From Caprella mutica (lineage: Eukaryota > Arthropoda > Malacostraca > Amphipoda > Caprellidae), in the NCBI GenBank assembly GCA_947561585.1, contig CANNZV010003128.1, forward strand, positions 1 to 64,000: 64,000 nt of DNA, read 5' to 3'. Below the pieces are notes generated by a model that was given only the letters and a program-made list of their open reading frames with translations, was not told the DNA's origin and made no database searches. The position numbers and the translations under genes are program-made. Within the stretch, counting starts at the first letter, position 1. The number at the start of each line of letters is the position of its first letter. Positions 40,501 to 47,509 of the stretch are shown piece after piece.

Positions 40501-40580
40501 AGCCTAAAGTAGGTAAACCCCTCCTTCGGCGGGTAAACTCTCCTAAAGCGGGTAAACCCCTCCTTTGGCGGGTAAACAGG
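40501..40580. repeat. Short tandem repeat, four degenerate copies of about 20 bp
   Basis: Four units with consensus tCCTnnnGnGGGTAAAC occur with a spacing of 19-20 bases (GGTAAAC at 40512, 40532, 40551 and 40571). The last GGTAAAC is also the left arm of the inverted repeat element at 40572. Confidence 0.75.
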
Positions 40581-40656
40581 ACATTATAGCCTTTCGTTAA
40601 AACCAAAAAGAAGTTCAAAAAAAGAACTCGTTTAAACCCTAAAATGTCCTGATTAC
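40572..40656. repeat. Inverted repeat element, copy C of the AGTAAACAGGACACT family
   Basis: GTAAACAGGACATT (40572) pairs with AATGTCCTGATTAC (ending 40656) with one mismatch. An inner GTTC/GAAC hairpin lies near its centre. Confidence 0.65.
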
Positions 40657-40689
40657 TAAAGACGAAATAAAAAACAAAACATAAAAATC

Positions 40690-41154
40690 ATGCAAAAAAT
40701 CATCTTTTTTTTAACATTTTTATTCTTAATTTCTTGCACCCCAAAAGTCCAACAAACGACTGATAAACAGCCAGAAATAAAAGAAGAAATCCCCGTTCTA
40801 AATCCCAAAGATGCTCTCAAAGCCATCCACGGAAAGTGGATGCTGCAAGCCATCAAATTTTTCCCACAAGAAGAAATCATCATTCCCACCAAAGAATATT
40901 GGGTCAATTTTGAAGCAAAAAAAATGCAATTTAACAAGGAAGTCAATCAATGCAATACCTTCTTTCGGTTGAACGGCGAAAACATGGAAATAAGCCCTCA
41001 AATAGCTTGCACCAAAAAGTGCTGCGACAAAGATATTTCTGACAAATTGACCTATTCTGATATCCAAAAATATACATTGGAAAGAGGAAAACTCACACTC
41101 ATCACTTCCAACCGAAAATTTGAGTTTCAAAAGGGAGCTAAGACCAAAGATTAA
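40690..41154 (+). CDS. META-domain-like lipoprotein
   Basis: The 154-residue protein starts MQKIIFFLTFLFLISC, a lipoprotein signal with the lipid-accepting Cys at 16. The core (GKWMLQAIKF, EYWVNFEAKKMQFNKEVNQCNTFFRLNGENMEI, CTKKCC, KLTLITSNRKFEF) has the strand pattern of the META/HslJ domain, found in heat-shock and antibiotic-stress lipoproteins. The family's molecular role is not well defined. It lies inside the export operon between permease and TolC genes, and a CTKKCC triple-cysteine motif is unusual. It may serve as an accessory envelope factor; that is inference from position. Confidence 0.7.
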   Translation: MQKIIFFLTFLFLISCTPKVQQTTDKQPEIKEEIPVLNPKDALKAIHGKWMLQAIKFFPQEEIIIPTKEYWVNFEAKKMQFNKEVNQCNTFFRLNGENMEISPQIACTKKCCDKDISDKLTYSDIQKYTLERGKLTLITSNRKFEFQKGAKTKD

Positions 41155-41213
41155 ATGCTAGAAAAAGATTAGAAAAAAAAATAAAACTCGAATTTCTAAG
41201 ACAATAAAAAAAT

Positions 41214-42686
41214 ATGAAGCAACTAATCCTCATAATATTAAGCTTTTTACCACTTTGGTCAACAGCACAAAAGCAACTCGAACTCAGTTTGCCCCAAGTC
41301 ATTGCACTGGCACAAACCGATGCGCCCGATGTACTCATTGCCCAAACCAAACTCAGTAATAATTACTGGATTTACAAATCTGCTTTGGCGAATTATAAAC
41401 CACAAATTGATTTCAATGCCGATTTGCCCAATCTCAATCGGAGCATCGAAGCCATTACTTTACCTGATGGTAGCCAGAGTTATATTCCACGTTCTTTTAT
41501 GACCAATGGAATAGGCGTGTCCTTGTCTCAAGATATTGCCCTCACAGGAGGAAGTGTTTTTGCACGAACAGGTGTCGAACGGATTGATATTTTTAAAACG
41601 AGTCTTGGAAATGGGTCGAGTTCTTATTTTGCAACGCCAATTTTGGTGGGTTTTCAGCAACCGCTTTTTGGCTTCAATGAATTGAAATGGAATCAACAAA
41701 TAGAGCCTTTGCGCTACGAAGAAGCCACGCTTTCTTTTGCCGAAGAAATGGAATCTATCGCCTTTAGTGCTTCTGATTTGTTTTTTGATGTACTAATTTC
41801 TCAATTGAATATCGAAGCCACTAAAAAAATAAAAGCGAATGCAGACACTTTGTATCGCATTTCACAAGGTCGATTTGAAGTAGGACGAATTGCCGAAACG
41901 GAGTTGTTGCAAATCGAATTATCTGCACAAAATGCCAACGCTTCTTTGGCGCAAGCTACTTTGGAATTGCAATCGAGTACCGAAGAATTACGGAACTTTT
42001 TGGGTATTACCGAGAGTGTCGAATTTACCTTAATTCCACCGAGCGATATTCCTGTATTCAGCATTGATCCCAATACAGCATTGTCAGAAGCAAGTGCTAA
42101 TCGAAGCCAAAATATTCGGCATCAAAGACAACTCAAAGAAGCCGAGCGGGAAGTCGTTCGTACTGAAAAAGAAGGCGGCATCAATGCCAATGTTTTTGGG
42201 CAATTTGGTTTATCTCAAACGGCTCCTTCACTCGGCGATGCTTATGGAAATCCACTCGACCAAGAACGTCTTTCCGTAGGCGTTCAAATTCCGATTGCGG
42301 ATTGGGGGAAGGCTCAAGCTCGACAAGAAATAGCTCGTTCCAACCAACGACTCACACAAATGAATGTCGAGCAACAAAGAGTCAATTTTGAACGAGAAAT
42401 CATGCTCAAAGTCAATCAATTTGACTTGGTGCGAAACCAAGTTGCGCTCGCCACACGCTCCTATGAGATTGCTCAAAAGAGAAATGACATTACCCGAAAA
42501 CGCTACATGATTGGGAAAATTGGCATCACCGACCTCAATATTGCCGTCAACGAACAAGATGGCGCGCGAGTTCGCTATATTTCTGCTCTTCGTCGCTTTT
42601 GGTTGGCTTATTATGAGTTACGCAATCTGTGTTTGTATGATTTTGAAAATGGCGTTTCCTTGGTCAAAAAACCAGAAGGATATTGA
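41214..42686 (+). CDS. TolC family outer membrane channel protein
   Basis: The 490-residue protein has a signal peptide (MKQLILIILSFLPLWSTAQ) and two internally similar coiled-coil halves of the outer membrane efflux protein type (PF02321). Examples are ISQGRFEVGRIAETELLQIELSAQNANASLAQATLELQSS in the first half and RKRYMIGKIGITDLNIAVNEQ in the second. Length is typical. It is the last gene of the adaptor-permease-lipoprotein-TolC cluster and should form the outer membrane exit of that pump. The tandem repeat array begins 60 bases downstream. Confidence 0.93.
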   Translation: MKQLILIILSFLPLWSTAQKQLELSLPQVIALAQTDAPDVLIAQTKLSNNYWIYKSALANYKPQIDFNADLPNLNRSIEAITLPDGSQSYIPRSFMTNGIGVSLSQDIALTGGSVFARTGVERIDIFKTSLGNGSSSYFATPILVGFQQPLFGFNELKWNQQIEPLRYEEATLSFAEEMESIAFSASDLFFDVLISQLNIEATKKIKANADTLYRISQGRFEVGRIAETELLQIELSAQNANASLAQATLELQSSTEELRNFLGITESVEFTLIPPSDIPVFSIDPNTALSEASANRSQNIRHQRQLKEAEREVVRTEKEGGINANVFGQFGLSQTAPSLGDAYGNPLDQERLSVGVQIPIADWGKAQARQEIARSNQRLTQMNVEQQRVNFEREIMLKVNQFDLVRNQVALATRSYEIAQKRNDITRKRYMIGKIGITDLNIAVNEQDGARVRYISALRRFWLAYYELRNLCLYDFENGVSLVKKPEGY

Positions 42687-42745
42687 TAAGTATTGGACAA
42701 AATAGGACTTAAATTGGATGAGGAAAAGAGATTCTTTGTATTTTG

Positions 42746-43370
42746 TAGAACTGTCGGCAGTCGAGTTAGCCGAACATGAAAAAGTAACAACTAATAGCCA
42801 CAAATATAGAGGATTACCTCGGCTGACGACTAATTCACTGTTGGCAATCGAGTCAACCAAGAATAAAAGAAGCAACTAAATCTAAATGGACGATGAAAAA
42901 AGACCTTGCCTTCTGCAAGCAGGCTCGGCTGTCGACAATCTCTGGAAAAAATCATAAAACAATAGAACTGTCGGCAGTCGAGTTAGCCGAACATGAAAAA
43001 GTAACAACTAATAGCCACAAATATAGAGGATTACCTCGGCTGACGACTAATTCACTGTTGGCAATCGAGTCAACCAAGAATAAAAGAAGCAACTAAATCT
43101 AAATGGACGATGAAAAAAGACCTTGCCTTCTGCAAGCAGGCTCGGCTGTCGACAATCTCTGGAAAAAATCATAAAACAATAGAACTGTCGGCAGTCGAGT
43201 TAGCCGGACATGAAAAAGTAACAACTAATAGCCACAAATATAGAGGATTACCTCGGCTGACGACTAATTCACTCTTGGCAATCGAGTCAACCAAGAATAG
43301 AAAAGAAGCAACTAAATCTAAATGGACAATGAAAAAAGACCTTGCCTTCTGCAAGCGGGCTCGGCTGAAG
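42746..43370 (+). repeat. Tandem array of a 217-bp repeat, copies 1-3
   Basis: Units begin with TAGAACTGTCGGCAG at 42746, 42963 and 43180, a period of exactly 217 bases. Units 1 and 2 are nearly identical; unit 3 has a few substitutions and a 2-base insertion and diverges near 43370. Each of the first two units ends with GAAAAAATCATAAAACAA, which is also the last coding sequence of the gene at 43423. Inside the unit, TGTCGGCAGTCGAG near its start pairs imperfectly with CTCGGCTGTCGACA near its end. A fourth copy follows the gene at 44425. Confidence 0.95.
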
Positions 43371-43422
43371 ACAAAGACTTCTTAAACCAACCAATCAATC
43401 AATTTCTAAAAAAACAAAACCA

Positions 43423-44427
43423 ATGAGAGTTCTAATTTTAACCCTTGCTTGTCTTTTTACTTTAACTATTTCCAATGCACAAGAAATTGGAATCGACTCG
43501 ATTGTCGTACTCACAGCGCATCCGATACCAGGAGAAGAAGTACAAATAGAAGTTCATACGACGCTTTCGTCGCCTGCAGAAAACTTCACTTATTCTTCAG
43601 AAACTTATCAGCATTTTCTATATTATTGCGTCACAGGAAACGGGAGTTCTCAGCCCCGAATTGATACAATTGGAGTCACTTTTGAAGAAGCCACTTATAA
43701 TTTGATGTATCTCTATTTTAGAGAATCAACTACCAATGGTTCTTGTGAGAATGAAGTCTATACTGATTTCTCAATTGAGGGAGTATTTGTATATTTAAAT
43801 GCTAACACGAACACGATTCACAACGGTATTCGTAATGTTGAATTCCTGACAGAAAACCCGCTTGCTGAGGATTCGATTTGGATAGGGACAGAGGTTTTGG
43901 TAGGGACTTTGTCGGGTCTGCATCACTATGAACAGAGTATTCAGGAAGATACTATAGTATTAGATGTTTATTATTGTGGAGGACAATTACCCAAAGAGGA
44001 AACCAAACTAGATACCTTTAATTTAGGCGTTTTTCCAAACGGAACTTATCCTTTGCAAGTCAATTCTTATGAAATGCATCTCGGTTTTGAACCTACAGAT
44101 ACTTGTGAAGTATATCAAAGCTCTTGTACCTATTGGAATACCGAATTTACGGTTGGGCCTGTTGATTTGAATTCGGACATTGAGTTGGAAAGGCTTCGTG
44201 TTTTCCCAAATCCGACGAGTGATCAATTACAAATCGAAGCCAATCTTCTTTGGGATAGGTATTATTTGTATGATACAAATGGCAAAATCCACTTACGTGG
44301 AAAAATAGATTTGGGCGAAGACCAGATTAATATTAATATAAAAGACTATGCAAATGGGACTTATTTTATAGTTTTGGAAAACACCTTGACAGGTGAAAGA
44401 ACGTTTGAAAAAATCATAAAACAATAG
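43423..44427 (+). CDS. Secreted T9SS protein of unknown function embedded in a repeat array
   Basis: The 334-residue protein has a signal peptide (MRVLILTLACLFTLTISNA), an uncharacterised beta-rich body of about 230 residues with a few Cys, and a C-terminal T9SS type A sorting domain (LRVFPNPTSDQLQIEA to TFEKIIKQ). I do not recognise the body. The last 18 coding bases plus the stop are identical to the junction sequence between the repeat units upstream, and the TAG stop is also the first codon of repeat copy 4. The start ATG lies about 50 bases after repeat copy 3 ends, behind an A-rich leader. Confidence 0.85.
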   Translation: MRVLILTLACLFTLTISNAQEIGIDSIVVLTAHPIPGEEVQIEVHTTLSSPAENFTYSSETYQHFLYYCVTGNGSSQPRIDTIGVTFEEATYNLMYLYFRESTTNGSCENEVYTDFSIEGVFVYLNANTNTIHNGIRNVEFLTENPLAEDSIWIGTEVLVGTLSGLHHYEQSIQEDTIVLDVYYCGGQLPKEETKLDTFNLGVFPNGTYPLQVNSYEMHLGFEPTDTCEVYQSSCTYWNTEFTVGPVDLNSDIELERLRVFPNPTSDQLQIEANLLWDRYYLYDTNGKIHLRGKIDLGEDQININIKDYANGTYFIVLENTLTGERTFEKIIKQ

Positions 44428-44643
44428 AACTGTCGGCAGTCGAGTTAGCCGAACATGAAAAAGTAACAACTAATAGCCACAAATATAGAGGATTACCTCG
44501 GCTGACGACTAATTCACTGTTGGCAATCGAGTCAAGCAAGAACAAAAAAGAAGCAACTAAATCTAAATGGACGATGAAAAAAGACCTTGCCTTCTGCAAG
44601 CAGGCTCGGCTGACGACAATCTCTGAAAAAAATCATAAAACAA
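44425..44643 (+). repeat. 217-bp-type repeat, copy 4, after the T9SS gene
   Basis: This copy starts at the stop codon of the gene at 43423 and runs for 219 bases. It ends with the same GAAAAAATCATAAAACAA tail and a further TAGAAC, directly before the gene at 44654. It shares the 2-base longer A-rich segment with copy 3. Confidence 0.95.
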
Positions 44644-44653
44644 TAGAACATTT

Positions 44654-45538
44654 TTGACCAATCCTATCCAAAATTCCTATTCCATCAAGCTCTTACAAAT
44701 CGGGCTTTTGAGTCTTCTGTTGGGCAGGGGATGGCTGCTTTTTAAAAAGCCAGCACCCATCACTTCGTTGATTTATCATCCTCGCTTGGAAGGATTTTGG
44801 TCGGCAATTACAGGTTTAGGAGTAGAAGAATTTTTGGGCTCAACCGCATTCCGAGCAACATTTGTTTATTGCACCAAAGGAATAGCTTTGTTTTTTCTAG
44901 TAGCAGCATTAGCGACTGTTTTTTACCAAAAAATAAGCGAGCGATGGAATCGAAATATTGCTTTTTCAACGGTTGGAATATTGGTCTTTTTATCCTTTTG
45001 TTTTTACCTCAGTAAGCAAAATCAAATCGTTCAATTTTTTGAATATGCCAGTCAAATGGCGATGCCTTTATTGTTCTATTTTTATTGTAAAAACAAGAAT
45101 AGCGAAGCTTCCGAAACGCTAGTTTTCTGGACAAAAATAGCGATTGCACTGACTTTTATTTGTCATGGCTTGTATGCGCTAGGCGTATATCCGCAGCCAG
45201 GACATTTTATAGATATGATGATACAAGGCTTTGGATTACAAGAAGATACAGCAAAATCATTGCTCGTAATGGCAGGAATATTGGATATTATTTTTGCGAT
45301 AGGATTGTTTGTTCCCAACAAAAAAGTCTATCAAATTTCTTTATACTATTTATTGATTTGGGGATTGCTCACGACCTTTGCTCGTTTGGTTTCCAATGTC
45401 GATTTTAGCTTGGGTTGGTATAGTTGGAATCAATGGTTGCCCGAGTGTTTAGTGCGCTTTCCACACTTTATATTGCCGCTGTTTTTGGTGCTTTTTAAAC
45501 CCTTTCAGCCGAAACTAGCTAAGAATATCAAGGTCTAG
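44654..45538 (+). CDS. Polytopic membrane protein, possibly DoxX-like
   Basis: The protein of about 294 residues has seven or eight hydrophobic segments and few charged loops. The C-terminal half contains HGLYALGVYPQPGHFIDMMIQG, ILDIIFAIGLFV and LVRFPHFILPLFLVLF, a layout like DoxX-type membrane proteins, but I cannot place it firmly in a family. The start is uncertain: no ATG lies near the N-terminus and the first possible codon is the TTG at 44654, 10 bases after repeat copy 4. An upstream stop inside the repeat bounds the frame. The repeat may have displaced the original promoter and start. Confidence 0.7.
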   Translation: MTNPIQNSYSIKLLQIGLLSLLLGRGWLLFKKPAPITSLIYHPRLEGFWSAITGLGVEEFLGSTAFRATFVYCTKGIALFFLVAALATVFYQKISERWNRNIAFSTVGILVFLSFCFYLSKQNQIVQFFEYASQMAMPLLFYFYCKNKNSEASETLVFWTKIAIALTFICHGLYALGVYPQPGHFIDMMIQGFGLQEDTAKSLLVMAGILDIIFAIGLFVPNKKVYQISLYYLLIWGLLTTFARLVSNVDFSLGWYSWNQWLPECLVRFPHFILPLFLVLFKPFQPKLAKNIKV

Positions 45539-45567
45539 TTGAATTTAAAATTTGAATTTTCATTTTT

Positions 45568-45969
45568 TCACACAAACTCATCTTCCTCTTCCTCAATTTC
45601 TTCGATACTCTTGGCTTTCAAACCATAGCTATTTACCCCGTCATCGCCTTTTTTAGTACAAATCAATAAGAGCAAAAGTAAACCAATGACAGGCGGAAAA
45701 AAAGCCAAAGCAGCAACCGTACCTTTCAAGCCAATATCATGCAAACGACGAACCGTCAGCGCAAGGGCAGGAACAGCACTCATCACACTATATATAATAA
45801 ACAAAGCGAAGGCAATACGCAAGCCCCAACCCTTGAACGTTATACCAAGCACAATGAAACTCAGATACAATAAGGAATGAACCAATAGAAAAGACCAAAA
45901 CTCTTTTCGGCTGGCTCGCCCCGAAAAGTCATCATAATTGAACAAAGCCTTTGAATAATAATCAAACAT
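45568..45969 (-). CDS. DUF805 family membrane protein
   Basis: The 133-residue protein has the DUF805 layout: YYSKALFNYDDFSGRASRKEFWSFLLV at the start, then four hydrophobic helices with the ALTVRRLHDIGLKG motif between the third and fourth. It ends in an acidic tail (EEIEEEEDEFV). DUF805 proteins are small inner membrane proteins of unknown role. A paralogue lies just upstream at 46042, and the two are separated by a hairpin. The acidic tail is not shared with the paralogue. Confidence 0.93.
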   Translation of the reverse strand: MFDYYSKALFNYDDFSGRASRKEFWSFLLVHSLLYLSFIVLGITFKGWGLRIAFALFIIYSVMSAVPALALTVRRLHDIGLKGTVAALAFFPPVIGLLLLLLICTKKGDDGVNSYGLKAKSIEEIEEEEDEFV

Positions 45970-45993
45970 AAAGAATATTTTTCATGGAATATA

Positions 45994-46029
45994 GAAAAGG
46001 GTTTTATCCCTAAAGACAAACCCCTTTTC
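45994..46029. terminator. Hairpin between the two DUF805 genes
   Basis: GAAAAGGGTTTT pairs with AAACCCCTTTTC with one bulge across a loop of about 12 bases. It may attenuate transcription between the paralogues. Confidence 0.45.
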
Positions 46030-46041
46030 AAATTTTATTTT

Positions 46042-46425
46042 TTAAACGTAAGCATTGCTTGGAGCATTTGCTTTTGGGTCTTCGCCATATTTATTACTAC
46101 CTTTATTTCCTTCAGTAGCGAAAAATACAAGAAGGATTATTCCACCAATAAGAGGAATCAATCCAATAAGGAGCATCCAACCGCTTTTTCCTGTATCATG
46201 GAGTCTTCTTACGGCTACAGCAATACCAGGAATAAGAAGTGCTAGCATATAAACTCCAGATAAAATTAAACTGATAGTTTCGCCAACAATTGCACCTAAA
46301 AAGCTTATTCCAATACTGATAAGAAAATTGACAAGAAAAAAATACCAATATTCACTTCTTCTAGCACGTCCAGAAAAGTCAGCATACTTGTTGAAAACAA
46401 CATCTTTGAAATAGTCAAACATCAT
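46042..46425 (-). CDS. DUF805 family membrane protein
   Basis: The 127-residue protein has the same plan as its neighbour: YFKDVVFNKYADFSGRARRSEYWYFFLVNFL, four helices, and AVAVRRLHDTGKSGWMLLIGLIPLIGGI, the clearest DUF805 signature. It ends NKYGEDPKANAPSNAYV. Tandem DUF805 genes suggest a local duplication, although the two proteins have diverged considerably. Function is unknown. Confidence 0.95.
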   Translation of the reverse strand: MMFDYFKDVVFNKYADFSGRARRSEYWYFFLVNFLISIGISFLGAIVGETISLILSGVYMLALLIPGIAVAVRRLHDTGKSGWMLLIGLIPLIGGIILLVFFATEGNKGSNKYGEDPKANAPSNAYV

Positions 46426-46512
46426 AGTAATAAAAATTTGGTTTAAGAATAAGGTTTTATTTCGCTAACAATATAACAAAAAATAATAATTATTCAGCAG
46501 GATAGTAAGCTG

Positions 46513-46586
46513 GGTGTGTATAACAAATTGCACTGTCGGAATGCGATTATCATCGCCCTCCGACTATACGGTCGGTTTTTTTGTGC
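46513..46586 (+). repeat. Intergenic repeat, plus-oriented copy of an inverted pair
   Basis: This 74-base segment (GGTGTGTATAACAAATTGCA onward, with CATCGCCCTCCGACTATACG and a T run) recurs in reverse orientation at 51165-51260. It contains a TCGGA/TCCGA pair and a CCGACTATACGGTCGG hairpin followed by TTTTTTT, which could act as a terminator on the plus strand. Confidence 0.85.
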
Positions 46587-46708
46587 CTGCCTGAGACTGA
46601 CAGTTTATTTGTTCTACACACTTTGTCGTTTAAATCTTATTTTATCTCCTAAATTTAAGCTAAAAATTGTCCTGATTAATTTTTGACAGTCTTATTATGA
46701 GCAATTTT

Positions 46709-47188
46709 CTAATCCAAGTACCGAATTACATATTCCAAAGAATGTTCATGAAATTTCACACTCCCACAATCATACTGTAAACGAATATCTCGATTGGTTT
46801 TTTTAGAAAAACCTTTCAAATCAAAATTCAAGTGCGCATATTTTGCCAAAAAGTTATCTAAAGATTCTTGACAAACAAATTCCACATGCTCAAAACCTTC
46901 TTTATACGGACTAGCATTTTTAGGACTCGGCAACTCCAAAACCCAAATTTTTCTATTGTTATAAACAATAGGTTCTCGCAATTTAAAACTACAAATCGGA
47001 CGATTGTTAATCATAGTCTCACTCAACAGGACGGCTTTTTTGAGCAATTCTGCTTTCAATGCTTGATAACGTTCGATTGTCTCAACCCGATAACAAATAT
47101 GATCCAATTCCATTTCCGAAACATCTACTTCATTATCAGCAAGGTGTTCAAATATTTTATCCAGAAAGGGGAAGATTTTTTTTTTCAT
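46709..47188 (-). CDS. YecM-like VOC-superfamily protein
   Basis: The 159-residue protein matches the YecM family (PF06185), whose fold resembles glyoxalase/dioxygenase metal-binding proteins. It has ELDHICYRVETIERYQALKAEL, PICSFKLREPI, IWVLELPSPK, FEHVEFVC and a C-terminal VKFHEHSLEYVIRYL. His and Glu residues that could bind metal are present (DHICYR, EHVEFV, FHEHSLE). No activity is established for the family. It stands alone, divergent from topA. Confidence 0.85.
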   Translation of the reverse strand: MKKKIFPFLDKIFEHLADNEVDVSEMELDHICYRVETIERYQALKAELLKKAVLLSETMINNRPICSFKLREPIVYNNRKIWVLELPSPKNASPYKEGFEHVEFVCQESLDNFLAKYAHLNFDLKGFSKKTNRDIRLQYDCGSVKFHEHSLEYVIRYLD

Positions 47189-47509
47189 GTCTTTAAGTTC
47201 AAAAAAGCCAAATCAAGTATTAGAATCGTTTTGATTGCATGCAATTGTGCAACAAATGATGAGAAATATAGTAAGTGAATATATTGCAAATCTAGTGTTT
47301 ATACTTCCGACCTTTTTTTAGAATATTATTAATTAGACTATAATATTAATTAGAAAATCTGAAAAAAAACCATTTTGCAAACTCAAAATTTATACTTTTG
47401 TGTTTGCAAAATCTAAAGTGGAATAGTTTGTGCCAAAAAAACAAAGCACAAAAACAATTCTTCCTGCACAAAAAAAACGACTTGATAAAATATTAAATAA
47501 TAAATAGAT
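47189..47509. other. Divergent promoter region between the yecM-like gene and topA
   Basis: About 320 AT-rich bases. Apart from the candidate promoter at 47374-47400 no gene, repeat or terminator is evident. Confidence 0.5.
47374..47400 (+). promoter_or_regulatory. topA: Candidate topA promoter
   Basis: TTTG at 47374-47377 and TACTTTTG at 47393-47400 match the Bacteroidetes -33 and -7 elements. Their 15-base spacing is shorter than the usual 17-23, so the call is weak. It lies about 110 bases upstream of the topA start. Confidence 0.35.

Noticed and set aside
42746..43370. CRISPR array at the 217-bp repeat
   Set aside because: Units are contiguous with no unique spacers, are far too long, and no cas genes are near.
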